Below are positions 1-7,635 of a stretch of 37,162 nucleotides of DNA, one piece after another. The DNA is taken from contig NZ_CALADU010000086.1 in NCBI RefSeq assembly GCF_937890665.1, positions 1-37,162 on the forward strand, given 5' to 3'. Below the pieces are notes generated by a model. The model had not been told where the DNA came from, made no database searches, and was given only the letters and a program-made list of their open reading frames with translations. The DNA comes from an uncultured Subdoligranulum sp. Its GTDB lineage: Bacteria > Bacillota_A > Clostridia > Oscillospirales > Ruminococcaceae. The translations under genes were made by a program, and so were the position numbers. Numbering within the stretch: position 1 is the first letter of the stretch; each line of letters opens with the position of its first letter.

Positions 1-293
1 GTATAGTTGCTGGCCGTGCATTGGGCTTGCAGATCCCCGGCCAACGCCAAGTCCACCGCTTTGCGGCTGCTGCCTGCTTTGCGCAGACAGACTTCCGCCG
101 CCTTTTGCTGCAACAAACTTTCGGCCTGTTCCCAGTTCGCACACTCCGCTTGGGAGAAGGCGGCGTCCTGTGTAAGAAAATCGAATCCCGACGCCAACGG
201 ACCTTCGCTTTCCTTTTTGCCGCCCGCTGCAGCCCATGCTGCAATCACCGGTGGCTTTTCAAATAAGACTGTATCTTTTTTGCGGATCGGCAT
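1..293 (-). CDS. spoVAD: Stage V sporulation protein AD, N-terminal part (cut by window edge)
   Basis: The first 97 codons are present; the rest lies beyond the left edge. The start codon is at 293, three bases after the spoVAC stop, with a purine-rich AAAGGT/GGTGA stretch ahead of it inside spoVAC. The N-terminus matches the SpoVAD pattern I know: basic start, a V-I-A-A-W-A motif, then GKKE-SEGPL, a W-E-Q-A-E-S-L helix, and an AGDL-Q-QC motif near residue 90. SpoVAD is a thiolase-fold protein that binds dipicolinic acid and works with SpoVAC and SpoVAE to move it into the developing spore. The order AC then AD agrees with known spoVA operons. It supports a spore-forming (or recently spore-forming) host. 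Confidence 0.9.
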   Translation of the reverse strand, partial: MPIRKKDTVLFEKPPVIAAWAAAGGKKESEGPLASGFDFLTQDAAFSQAECANWEQAESLLQQKAAEVCLRKAGSSRKAVDLALAGDLQAQCTASNY

Positions 294-296
294 ACT

Positions 297-740
297 TCAC
301 CCGACCTTTCCCAACAGCCAGTACAGCAGCCCCCAAACAGCGGAAGCCGCTGTGCCGTAGGTAATGACCGGCCCTGCAATACCAAAGATCTTGGCCCCCA
401 CCCCGGTGACCCAGCCCTCGGCTTTAAATTCAATAGCCGGACTGACCACCGAGTTGGCAAACCCTGTAATGGGAACCAGCGTACCCGCCCCCGCTCTGGC
501 AGCCAATTTTTGATACCACCCCATCATCGTACAGGCCGCCGACAAAAATATCAGGGCAATACTGGTCAGTGTGCCCGCCCATGTGGCGTCATACCAAAGC
601 AGGAAAAGTTGACGCAGGCCTTCGCCCAACAGGCAGATGCCGCCGCCAACAAAAAATGCCCACAGGCAATCCTTGACGACGGGCGAAGGCGGCGACGCTC
701 GGGATACCATGTCGGCATACTCTTTTGGGTTTAATTTCAT
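297..740 (-). CDS. spoVAC: Stage V sporulation protein AC
   Basis: A 147-residue membrane protein with the N-terminal pattern typical of SpoVAC (YADMVSRASPPSP followed by a hydrophobic segment) and a GA-GTLVPITGFANSVVSPAIEFK-type core that is characteristic of the family. About four hydrophobic segments are visible (roughly residues 25-50, 55-75, 85-105, 112-140). In Bacillus SpoVAC acts as a mechanosensitive channel component in dipicolinate transport and germination. The ATG at 740 has an AAGGGGG ribosome binding site about 10 bases upstream. That site sits in one arm of a hairpin (745-767), so translation may be controlled. The 33-base gap to the upstream acetyltransferase leaves no room for a full sporulation promoter, which would have to lie inside that gene. 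Confidence 0.93.
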   Translation of the reverse strand: MKLNPKEYADMVSRASPPSPVVKDCLWAFFVGGGICLLGEGLRQLFLLWYDATWAGTLTSIALIFLSAACTMMGWYQKLAARAGAGTLVPITGFANSVVSPAIEFKAEGWVTGVGAKIFGIAGPVITYGTAASAVWGLLYWLLGKVG

Positions 741-744
741 CGTT

Positions 745-767
745 ACTACGCCCCCTTGGGGGGTAGT
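745..767 (-). promoter_or_regulatory. Hairpin that buries the spoVAC ribosome binding site
   Basis: On the minus strand ACTAC-CCCCC pairs with GGGGG-GTAGT (one bulged base), and the GGGGG arm is the spoVAC Shine-Dalgarno sequence. There is no U-run after it, so it is a poor terminator. A role in limiting spoVAC translation from read-through transcripts is inference. Confidence 0.5.
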
Positions 768-773
768 ATGCCC

Positions 774-1343
774 TTACGGGCCGTAAAATATCACATTTCC
801 GCGGTAATACGGTTCGGGGACCATCATGCGGTAGAGTTCTTTCAGCTCTTGCCCTACCACAGCATCCTCGGCATGGCCGCTGCAAGGCAGCGTCAGAATC
901 TGATACCGCACACCAAACACACGGCTTTCGATACGGGTAGCACAAGCGCCCGCCCGCAGATAAAAGGCAATGCGGCGCTGCGCCACTCCGCGGTCCGGCG
1001 CTTCCTCGGGGTGTTCGCATTCGAGAATCAGATCGTCCAGCCGATCGGCATAATGGCGGGACAAGGCATGCAGTGCCTGTGTTCCGATCCCGCTGCCCCG
1101 CAGGTCTTTACGCACGGCAAAATAGTCCAGCAAGGCGCTGCGCCGGCCGGGCAGCAGAACCTGCCAAGCATAGGCTTGCAGGTTGCCGTCCTCGTCGTAC
1201 AAAGCCAGCGGCTCATAGATGCCCGCCTGCATCATCTCCCGCACCGCGGTGAAGGGTTTTAATTCTGCGGCAGGAAAATCCTGCACCATACGGGTCTCAT
1301 AAATTTGCTGCGCCGCAGCGCAGTCCAGCAAACGGATTTGCAT
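774..1343 (-). CDS. GNAT family N-acetyltransferase
   Basis: A 189-residue protein starting MQIRLLD; the ATG at 1343 has a GGAGA ribosome binding site seven bases upstream, while longer in-frame starts have none. Residues about 50-110 carry the acetyl-CoA binding region of GNAT enzymes: a beta strand ending LDYFAV, then R-K-DLRGSGIGTQAL, equivalent to the R/Q-x-x-G-x-G/A pyrophosphate loop. The end (YYRGNVIFYGP) resembles clostridial GNATs of unknown substrate. It is divergent from prmA and 33 bases upstream of spoVAC on the same strand, so it may be co-transcribed with the spoVA genes, although the hairpin between them could separate expression. The substrate cannot be told from the sequence. 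Confidence 0.85.
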   Translation of the reverse strand: MQIRLLDCAAAQQIYETRMVQDFPAAELKPFTAVREMMQAGIYEPLALYDEDGNLQAYAWQVLLPGRRSALLDYFAVRKDLRGSGIGTQALHALSRHYADRLDDLILECEHPEEAPDRGVAQRRIAFYLRAGACATRIESRVFGVRYQILTLPCSGHAEDAVVGQELKELYRMMVPEPYYRGNVIFYGP

Positions 1344-1363
1344 GGGGATTTCTCCTTTCTTCA

Positions 1364-1392
1364 TTGAATTACAAGGGGATTTCCTGTATAAT
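1364..1392 (+). promoter_or_regulatory. SigA-type promoter of prmA-rsmE
   Basis: TTGAAT at 1364-1369, a 17-base spacer, and a perfect TATAAT at 1387-1392. It lies between the divergent acetyltransferase and prmA, 30 bases before the prmA start. Confidence 0.85.
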
Positions 1393-1422
1393 ACAGGTAC
1401 TTGGAAACGGAGGGTTTCGTGT

Positions 1423-2343
1423 ATGGAATGGACCGATATTAGCATCACCGTCGCCAAACGCGACGCAGACACCGCCGAAGCCATCGCCACGATGGTTGCC
1501 AACGGCGGCATCTATATTGAGGATTACAGCGATCTGGAACAACAGGCATGGGAAATCGCCCATGTGGACCTGATCGAGCAGGAACTGCTGGATAAGCCCC
1601 GGGATGTAGTCATCGTACACATGTACTTGGCCCCGGACGAGAACCCGGCGGAAGTTTTGCCCCTGTTCGAGGAGCGGCTGAAAAACAGCGGCATCCCCTA
1701 CCAGCTCAACACCACCGGTGTGGAGCAGGAGGATTGGCAAAACGCTTGGAAGAAATACTACCACGCCATGGACATCGGCAACCGTCTGGCCGTAGTTCCC
1801 GGCTGGGAGCAGTACGACACCGACCGCATCACCATCACCATGGATCCCGGCATGGCCTTCGGCACCGGCACCCACGAGACCACCAGCCTGTGCCTGGAAA
1901 CGTTGGACGCTCTGGTACAAGGTGGTGAGCGGGTGTTGGATATCGGCACCGGTTCCGGCATTTTGGCCATCGCTGCGCTAAAGCTGGGCGCCGCTGTGGC
2001 CGAGGGCGTAGACATCGACCCGATGTGTGTACGCACCGCCGGGGAAAACGCCCAGCGCAACGGCGTTGCGGACCGCTTTACCGTCTTGGTGGGTGATCTT
2101 TCCGACAAAGCCAGCGGACAGTACAACATCATCACTGCCAACATTGTGGCAGCGGCCATTCTGTCCTTGGCGCCCCATGTGCCTGCGCTGATGGCTCCCG
2201 GTGCGCGCTTTATTGCCAGCGGCATTATTGACGAGCGCAAGCAGGAAGTACTGGACGGCCTGAACGCCGCCGGACTGACCCCGGTGGAAGTGAAGGAAAA
2301 GCGCGGCTGGGTCTGCATCATCTGCGAAAAGAAAGAGGCATAA
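1423..2343 (+). CDS. prmA: Ribosomal protein L11 methyltransferase
   Basis: 306 residues from the ATG at 1423, which has GGAGGG at 1409-1414; an upstream in-frame ATG at 1342 overlaps the promoter and is rejected. The protein has the PrmA layout: an N-terminal substrate-recognition domain starting MEWTDISI, a linker with W-Q-N-A-W-K-K-YYH, the family motif DPGMAFGTGTHETT, then the SAM-binding motif VLDIGTGSGILAIAALKLGA and a downstream ANIVAAAI motif in the position of the catalytic-loop N. PrmA trimethylates several amino groups of ribosomal protein L11 in the cytoplasm. It is followed after two bases by rsmE, the usual Firmicute pairing (often within the dnaK/dnaJ region, which is not seen here). 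Confidence 0.95.
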   Translation: MEWTDISITVAKRDADTAEAIATMVANGGIYIEDYSDLEQQAWEIAHVDLIEQELLDKPRDVVIVHMYLAPDENPAEVLPLFEERLKNSGIPYQLNTTGVEQEDWQNAWKKYYHAMDIGNRLAVVPGWEQYDTDRITITMDPGMAFGTGTHETTSLCLETLDALVQGGERVLDIGTGSGILAIAALKLGAAVAEGVDIDPMCVRTAGENAQRNGVADRFTVLVGDLSDKASGQYNIITANIVAAAILSLAPHVPALMAPGARFIASGIIDERKQEVLDGLNAAGLTPVEVKEKRGWVCIICEKKEA

Positions 2344-2345
2344 CC

Positions 2346-3074
2346 ATGCCGCACCGCTATTTTACCAAAGAATTGGCCCATGGGCAAGCGGCCCTAACCG
2401 GCAGCGACGCACACCATCTGGCCAACGTTATGCGGGCCCGTATCGGGGAGCAGGTCGTTCTGTGTGGTCCGGATGGGCTGGAATACACCGGCACCGTAAC
2501 CGCCATCACCCCCGGGCGTGTGGAATTTTCTGTCAGCGAAGGCGCCCCCAGCAAGGCCGAGCCTACTGTGACTACCACCTTATTTGTGGGCTATCCGAAA
2601 CAAGGCAAGCTGGAAGAGGTGATCCGCCACAGCGTGGAGTTGGGTGTCACCGAGATCATCCCCTTCTTCAGCCGGTATTGTGTGGCCACCCCCAAAAAGG
2701 AGGAGGCCAAAAACGAACGTTACAACCGTATTGCCGCTGAAGCCGCCAAACAGGCAGGCCGGGCACAGATTCCCCATGTAGCATTGCCGCTGGAGAACTT
2801 TTCTGCGGTTTGCCGTGCTATGGCAGACTACGATAAGGTGCTCTTCTTTTACGAAGGCGGTGGCGTGCCCCTACGACAGTTGCTAACCCCCGACAGCACA
2901 CAGCGCATAGCGCTGATCACCGGCAGCGAGGGTGGTTTTTCTGCCGAGGAAGCCGCCGCAGCCGCAGAAGCCGGTGCTGTGACGGTAGGGCTGGGGCCGC
3001 GGATTTTGCGATGCGAGACCGCCCCGCTGGCAGCCCTTACTGCTGCTATGCTGCTGACCGGCAATCTGGAATAA
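2346..3074 (+). CDS. rsmE: 16S rRNA (uracil-1498-N3)-methyltransferase
   Basis: 242 residues, the usual RsmE size. It opens with the PHRYF motif, has a small PUA-like N-terminal domain (HHLANVMRARIGEQVVL), and a SPOUT methyltransferase domain with KQGKLEEVIRHSVELGV, EAAKQAGRAQIP, and the knot motif ALITGSEGGFSAEE followed by LGPRILRCETAPLAAL, where SAM binds. RsmE methylates U1498 of 16S rRNA on the assembled 30S subunit. It starts two bases after prmA stops and is read from the same promoter; a terminator follows at 3085. Confidence 0.96.
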   Translation: MPHRYFTKELAHGQAALTGSDAHHLANVMRARIGEQVVLCGPDGLEYTGTVTAITPGRVEFSVSEGAPSKAEPTVTTTLFVGYPKQGKLEEVIRHSVELGVTEIIPFFSRYCVATPKKEEAKNERYNRIAAEAAKQAGRAQIPHVALPLENFSAVCRAMADYDKVLFFYEGGGVPLRQLLTPDSTQRIALITGSEGGFSAEEAAAAAEAGAVTVGLGPRILRCETAPLAALTAAMLLTGNLE

Positions 3075-3084
3075 TCCATACTAT

Positions 3085-3120
3085 GGCAAGCGCCCCACCC
3101 CGGTGCTTGCCTTTTTGTTT
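3085..3120 (+). terminator. Terminator after rsmE
   Basis: GGCAAGC at 3085-3091 pairs with GCTTGCC at 3105-3111, followed by TTTTTGTTT. It ends the prmA-rsmE operon. Confidence 0.85.
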
Positions 3121-3123
3121 TAC

Positions 3124-3169
3124 GAAAAAGGCTCCCCCTGACGAAACCGGCAGAGGGAGTTTTTCTTTT
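3124..3169. terminator. Bidirectional terminator between rsmE and the MerR gene
   Basis: CTCCCCCTG at 3132-3140 and CAGAGGGAG at 3151-3159 form a nine-base stem. On the minus strand the one imperfect position is a G-U pair and the stem is followed by CTTTTTC, so it mainly ends the MerR transcript. On the plus strand it is followed by TTTTTCTTTT and can back up the rsmE terminator. Confidence 0.8.
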
Positions 3170-3177
3170 AGGTCAGA

Positions 3178-3633
3178 TCAATTTTCGCCGTGGCCACGGG
3201 CATGGAGGAAGGCTTCCCGATACGCTTCGGGCACATCTTCCACCGTCTGTCCATCATGAATGGAAGTGGTTCCTGCCGCTTCCGACGTCTGATAAAACCA
3301 GAGCTTATAGTCCAGCATATCCAACGTCTTTTGCAGTTGGGCCATCTGCTGCTGAACAGCCCGGCGGCGATTCACAAAAAGCTGCAACCGCTCCGAAATC
3401 GTAGCATCGCCCTGTCGGCACAAATCAATGTACTGACGGATTTCTTTGATGGACAACCCCGACTGTTTGAGGCATTCAATGATGCTCAGCCACTCGTAGT
3501 CGCTTTCCTTGAACATCCGGATGCCGCCATGGGAACGTTCCACATACGGCAGCAATCCTTCTTTGTCATAATAGCGCAAGGTGGAAGGCGCAACGCCTAA
3601 CCGCTTGGCCATCTCCCCTACCGTATATTGCAT
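3178..3633 (-). CDS. MerR family transcriptional regulator
   Basis: 151 residues. The first 70 form a MerR winged helix (YTVGEMAKRLGVAPSTLRYYDKEGLLP, then RMFKESDYEWL), followed by a long coiled-coil helix (about residues 75-112, rich in R, Q and L) and a short C-terminal region without conserved metal-binding cysteines. The sequence is closest in style to the AdhR/aldehyde-stress and TipA-like MerR proteins, but the effector cannot be assigned. MerR proteins usually bind promoters with 19-20-base spacers. It starts 14 bases after the stop of the upstream nucleotidyltransferase and is probably co-transcribed with it; a ribosome binding site AAGGG is present. Confidence 0.9.
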   Translation of the reverse strand: MQYTVGEMAKRLGVAPSTLRYYDKEGLLPYVERSHGGIRMFKESDYEWLSIIECLKQSGLSIKEIRQYIDLCRQGDATISERLQLFVNRRRAVQQQMAQLQKTLDMLDYKLWFYQTSEAAGTTSIHDGQTVEDVPEAYREAFLHARGHGEN

Positions 3634-3647
3634 GGTTTCTACCCTTA

Positions 3648-4577
3648 TCAGAACAGTTTGTCTGCCGGATACAGCCCGTCGGCGCTCATTTTGCGCAGTG
3701 CTTCCACCAGTTCCGGCTTATCTTCCCGATAGGTGATGCCATACCACTTATCGGCACTGGTCAGCACATGGACCCCGGCCTCGCCCCGCTGCAGCGACGC
3801 CGTCACCACCGAGGGCAGATAATACTCGCATTTAAGAGGATTGACCGGCAGGTTTTCCTGCAGGAACGCCGCAAAGCCCGCCTTGGCCTCGGCGATATAG
3901 CCGGGGGTGAACCCCCACAAGTTCATCGAAACTACCGTATCCGCAGGCAGATCGGTCCAGCTATTACCGCCGTCCTCGGTGAAATGGATGCCGCCCGCAT
4001 AGGGTTCGATGCAGGTGCGTTCCGTCACACTCACCAAGTCCCCCTGCTCGTCGATAACACAGACGCCCCGGCTGACACTACCGTTGGCGCTTACCGTGTT
4101 GCCCAGCAGGAAGCCTACCATCGACCATGCGTACCGGTCCCCGTCCTCATGGGTGCTCAGATAGTCATAAATCAGTTGGAAGCCCTGCGGCCCATAGTAG
4201 TCGTCGGCGTTGATCACCGCAAACGGCGCATCCCCGATGGCTTCCTCCGCCACCAGAATCGCATGGGCGGTTCCCCACGGTTTTACACGGCCTTCCGGCA
4301 CAGTAAAGCCTTCGGGCAATTTTTCCAGTTGCTGGTAGGCATACCGCACCGTAAATCCAGCACGCTCAGCCCGGACGCCGACGGCCTCTTTGAAGGCCTC
4401 CTCAATTTCATGCTTGATGATAAAGACTACCGTCTCAAATCCAGCGCGCCGTGCGTCGTACAAACTATAATCGATGATGGCCTCACCGGACGGCCCTACC
4501 GGATCAATCTGCTTCAGTCCGCCGTAGCGGCTGCCCATTCCTGCCGCCATGACCACCAAAATCGGTTTCTTCGCCAT
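3648..4577 (-). CDS. Sugar-phosphate nucleotidyltransferase family protein
   Basis: 309 residues from the ATG at 4577, which has AAGGAGC upstream; the longer reading frame has no ribosome binding site. The N-terminus carries the nucleotide-binding signature of NDP-sugar pyrophosphorylases (VVMAAGMGSRYGGLKQIDPVG, with the G-x-G-S/T-R core), then VVFIIKHEI, a WGTAHAILVAEEAI motif and the metal-binding AVINADDYYG. The remainder includes a WGFTP motif and a C-terminal region ending with a WYGITYREDKPEL motif. Such proteins couple a sugar 1-phosphate to a nucleoside triphosphate. The exact sugar is unknown. It heads a two-gene unit with a MerR regulator. The leader (about 63 bases) contains a CCGGCA/TGCCGG hairpin. 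Confidence 0.88.
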   Translation of the reverse strand: MAKKPILVVMAAGMGSRYGGLKQIDPVGPSGEAIIDYSLYDARRAGFETVVFIIKHEIEEAFKEAVGVRAERAGFTVRYAYQQLEKLPEGFTVPEGRVKPWGTAHAILVAEEAIGDAPFAVINADDYYGPQGFQLIYDYLSTHEDGDRYAWSMVGFLLGNTVSANGSVSRGVCVIDEQGDLVSVTERTCIEPYAGGIHFTEDGGNSWTDLPADTVVSMNLWGFTPGYIAEAKAGFAAFLQENLPVNPLKCEYYLPSVVTASLQRGEAGVHVLTSADKWYGITYREDKPELVEALRKMSADGLYPADKLF

Positions 4578-4646
4578 AAATAAGCTCCTTCCTCGGTCCG
4601 GCACTGCGACGCTTCCGCCACTGCCGGGTCTCTTACCTATGCTTTT

Positions 4647-4675
4647 ATGATACACGCTCCTTCCCCTTCTTGCAA
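4647..4675 (-). promoter_or_regulatory. Promoter of the nucleotidyltransferase-merR unit
   Basis: On the minus strand: TTGCAA (4675-4670), 17-base spacer, TATCAT (4652-4647). Confidence 0.7.
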
Positions 4676-4746
4676 GCCCTGCCCCGGAAAGCTGACAAAA
4701 TCCCGAAAATGTTACGCAATTCTTGGTAGCAATCCCCTTTCGATAA

Positions 4747-4755
4747 TGTTATAAT
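4747..4755 (+). promoter_or_regulatory. Extended -10 promoter of the patatin gene
   Basis: TGTTATAAT, an extended -10 element, lies about 45 bases before the start codon. A good -35 box at normal spacing is not visible, which fits an extended -10 promoter. Confidence 0.65.
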
Positions 4756-4801
4756 ACTATCAACAGAAATTATTTTTCATTTTTAGATCGGAGGCTTCAT
4801 C

Positions 4802-5989
4802 ATGCAGACCGTCCCCCCTATCCGTGCACTGGTGTTAGCCGGCGGCGGCGCCAAAGGCAGCTACCAGATCGGTGTGTGGCGTGCCTTACAGGAACTGAAT
4901 TGGCATCCCGCTATCATCACCGGAGCCAGTGTAGGCACCTTGAACGGCTGTATGTTTGCCATGGGCAAAGATAAGGAAGCGGAAGAACTGTGGCGGTCGC
5001 TGGAAATCCATGACGTATTGGATGTTCCCTCTACCCGCGACCCGGAGGAACTGAACCGCTTTTTTCTGGACGTGATCCGCAGCGGCGGGCTGAATGTGGA
5101 ACCCTTGGCAGAACGCATCGATACCCTTATCGATGAGGATGCGGTACGCCGGGCGCCCATTCGTTTTGGATTGGTAATGACCGAAATGTCCACGATGCGC
5201 AGCGTCCAATGCCGCATCGAAGACATTCCGCAAGGACGCTTGAAAGACTATCTGCTGGCCTCCAGCGCTTGTTTCCCGGCACTGCGCCCCCGGGAGATTG
5301 ATGGCGTGAAATACATTGACGGCGGCTGGCGAGACAATATGCCGTTGGCGCTGGCGGCTTCGATGGGAGCCACCGAACTTTTGGGCGTGGATGTCGATGG
5401 CATTGGCATCGTGCGGCAAAACCACACCGGGCTGCCCACCCGCATTGTGCGCAGCCACTGGAATTTGGGCCCCACGCTGGACTTTGACCCCGCCCGTGCA
5501 GCCCGCAACATTGCACTGGGGTATCTGGACACCATGCGATTGTTTGGCCGGGTAGGCGGTACCGCCTATGCGATCCTGCCCGATCAAGACGGTTTTTTGG
5601 CTCACTTTGCCGAGACCTACCAGCGGATTCTGGAACAGGTCAACGACCGCGCGCCCGGTATGGACCGCGTTGAGCGCGCCGCTCGGCAGCGTGCCGGGTA
5701 TCCCAAACCGTTTGCTCCCAACCCCAGCGCCCCCACGCGGGGTGCGTTGGCGCCGTTGGAATTGGCCTGCGAACGGCTGCATGTGCCGGAGGATCTCTCC
5801 TATACGCCCAAACTGTTGGCTGCCACCTTTTTGGGTAGCTTCGACAAAGATCCCGCCGATTGCTTTCCCGCCCTGCTGGACGGCAAGGAAGGAAGTCTGG
5901 TAGCCGAACGGGCTATGGCTGCAGCCGTGCCGGAGGAATTTATCACCGCGCTGGTCAGCCGCGCATTGGCCGAAACGCCGTTGTTGTAA
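4802..5989 (+). CDS. Patatin-like phospholipase family protein
   Basis: 395 residues with GGAGG ahead of the ATG. The patatin features are all present: the oxyanion loop GGGAKG at residues 14-19, the nucleophile elbow GASVG with Ser43, and the catalytic aspartate in DGG at 173-175. The domain covers about residues 8-200; the C-terminal half (about 200-395) has no motif I recognise. Family members are Ser/Asp-dyad lipid acyl hydrolases acting on phospholipids or glycerides. There is no signal peptide or membrane segment, so it should act in the cytoplasm or at the inner membrane face. A phosphotransferase enzyme I-like gene follows after 19 bases without a terminator, so both are probably one operon. 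Confidence 0.92.
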   Translation: MQTVPPIRALVLAGGGAKGSYQIGVWRALQELNWHPAIITGASVGTLNGCMFAMGKDKEAEELWRSLEIHDVLDVPSTRDPEELNRFFLDVIRSGGLNVEPLAERIDTLIDEDAVRRAPIRFGLVMTEMSTMRSVQCRIEDIPQGRLKDYLLASSACFPALRPREIDGVKYIDGGWRDNMPLALAASMGATELLGVDVDGIGIVRQNHTGLPTRIVRSHWNLGPTLDFDPARAARNIALGYLDTMRLFGRVGGTAYAILPDQDGFLAHFAETYQRILEQVNDRAPGMDRVERAARQRAGYPKPFAPNPSAPTRGALAPLELACERLHVPEDLSYTPKLLAATFLGSFDKDPADCFPALLDGKEGSLVAERAMAAAVPEEFITALVSRALAETPLL

Positions 5990-6008
5990 TCGCCAAAGGA
6001 GGCTTATC

Positions 6009-7592
6009 ATGTATACGTTTGCCGGTGTACCCGCGTCCGTAGGGATTGCGATTGGTCCGGTAGAACAGATCGACCATGGCACCGCCGGTCTACACCGCAT
6101 CGTGTGTGATTCTTTTCGGGAGCGTGCCCTATACGATGTTGCCGTGGTGCTCGCCAAGGATGAGCTGCGTCGGTTGAGCCAACGGACCAAAGGTCCCGAT
6201 GCGGATATTTTGTTGTTCCAGATTGCGCTGTTGGAGGACGAGTCTTTTACCAACGAGATTGGCGACTACATAGCTGCCGGTGCCGGCGGTGCCGCCGCCG
6301 TGGAGCGGGCCGAACAGATTTTTGCCGGACGGCTCAGCAATGTGGATGACGAATATATCCGGGAGCGCAGCGTAGATGTCTGCGATGTCTGCCGCCGGGT
6401 GGTCGACATTCTGGATGGCCGTCCCCGCCGTCGGCTGCATCTCAAACGGCCCAGCATTTTGGTGGCCGACCGCTTTTTCCCCAGCGATTTGTTCAGTTTG
6501 AACCGTCGGATGATCCTAGGACTTGCCAGCAATCAGGACAGCACGGTAAGCCACGCCGCCATCATGGCCCGCAGCATGGGGATCCCCGCTGTGGTCCAGC
6601 TCGGGGACGGTGTAGCCGCACTGGCTGCCGGACATCGCGCCATTTTGGACGCCTCCAACGACGGCACCGCCACTTTGATCATTGAGCCTGACGGCACCCA
6701 CGTAGCACAGGCTGACTGCAAGATTGCCGAAAGCCGTCTGCATGGCCGTACCCCGGATCCGGTGGCTTCCCTGCCCTGCCTCACCAAGGATGGGACTGCC
6801 TTCCATCTGCTGACGGCCACCAATGCCACCGCTGACCCCAGCGAGTGGCTGCCGCAGGGTGCCGCGGGCATTGGATTGCTGCGCACCGAATCCGTCATTT
6901 TGGACGATCTGCCGGAGCAATCTCAATTTTCTCAGCTTTACGAAAAGTTGCAATATTCCGACGGTGCCATGATCGCCGTACGTACCTGCGACACCAGTGC
7001 CGACGACGATTCCCCCTGGACTTCCGAAATGCGCAAGCGGCTACACGGCCACCGGTTGTTCTGGCCGCAGATCAAGGCGCTACTGCGGGCGGCCCCCTAC
7101 GGCGATTTGCGGGTGCTCTTCCCCATGATTGCCGGTGTGGAGGATTGGGATGCCTGCTTGAAAGAGGTGCAGGCTTGCCGCAACGAACTGCGGCAGACCG
7201 GTCAGGAGATAACACCGCCGCCTTTCGGCTGCATTGTGGATATGCCTTCGGCGGCACTTTTGGCTGGAGAATTGATCGAGCATGGGGCCCAGATGCTGGC
7301 CATCGACATTGAAGATCTGACCCGCTACACCTTGGCTCTGGTGCAGGACTCCGACGCTGCCGTCAGTCAGGTGGATTATCCTGCTGTACAGCGTCTGGTC
7401 AAGGAGGTCGTTCAACAGGCACAGGCCCGCAACGTGGAAGTATATCTGTGCGGCATCACCATTGAGAGCATCTCCCGCATTCCTATCTACCTCCATTTAG
7501 GCGTACGGACCTTCAGTGTTGAACCGGCGGCATTACTCCCCCTGAAAAAGCTGCTGATGGAAGAAGATTTGGGTACGTCTGATCCCCAATAA
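6009..7592 (+). CDS. Divergent PEP-phosphotransferase enzyme I-like protein
   Basis: 527 residues, about 45 shorter than typical enzyme I. It starts behind AAAGGAGG. The N-terminal domain keeps the enzyme I pattern: GVPASVGIAIGP, a helical HPr-binding-like region, DDEYIRERSVDVCDV, and the phosphohistidine motif with His182 (VSHAAIMARSMGIPAVV). The C-terminal PEP-binding barrel is recognisable (GIGLLRTES, VRTCD, RVLFPMI, EDLTRYTLA, LCG) but altered. Compared from memory with canonical enzyme I: the metal-ligand ETPA motif reads VDMPSA, GTNDL reads DIEDL, the Arg of AVDRGN is replaced (ALVQDS), CGEMAGD reads CGITIES with the Cys kept, and the segment around RAIR is shortened. It may be a paralogue with changed activity. 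It follows the patatin gene, while HPr lies 29 kb away. Confidence 0.85.
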   Translation: MYTFAGVPASVGIAIGPVEQIDHGTAGLHRIVCDSFRERALYDVAVVLAKDELRRLSQRTKGPDADILLFQIALLEDESFTNEIGDYIAAGAGGAAAVERAEQIFAGRLSNVDDEYIRERSVDVCDVCRRVVDILDGRPRRRLHLKRPSILVADRFFPSDLFSLNRRMILGLASNQDSTVSHAAIMARSMGIPAVVQLGDGVAALAAGHRAILDASNDGTATLIIEPDGTHVAQADCKIAESRLHGRTPDPVASLPCLTKDGTAFHLLTATNATADPSEWLPQGAAGIGLLRTESVILDDLPEQSQFSQLYEKLQYSDGAMIAVRTCDTSADDDSPWTSEMRKRLHGHRLFWPQIKALLRAAPYGDLRVLFPMIAGVEDWDACLKEVQACRNELRQTGQEITPPPFGCIVDMPSAALLAGELIEHGAQMLAIDIEDLTRYTLALVQDSDAAVSQVDYPAVQRLVKEVVQQAQARNVEVYLCGITIESISRIPIYLHLGVRTFSVEPAALLPLKKLLMEEDLGTSDPQ

Positions 7593-7598
7593 CATAGC

Positions 7599-7631
7599 AA
7601 AAACCACCTGCCCATGAGCAGGTGGTTTTTC
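7599..7631. terminator. Bidirectional terminator between the enzyme I-like and PASTA protein genes
   Basis: A stem AAAACCACCTGC / GCAGGTGGTTTT with a short loop; a U-run follows on the plus strand (TTTTTC) and the A-run gives one on the minus strand. It serves the two converging genes. Confidence 0.88.
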
Positions 7632-7635
7632 TTTG

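Noticed and set aside
1342..1422. Longer start for prmA at 1342
   Set aside because: The added 27 codons cover the promoter and the ribosome binding site, and the family begins at MEWTDI-like sequence.
4886..6253. 455-codon minus-strand frame over the patatin and enzyme I-like genes
   Set aside because: Antisense to two genes with clear catalytic motifs; no domain, start signal or promoter of its own.
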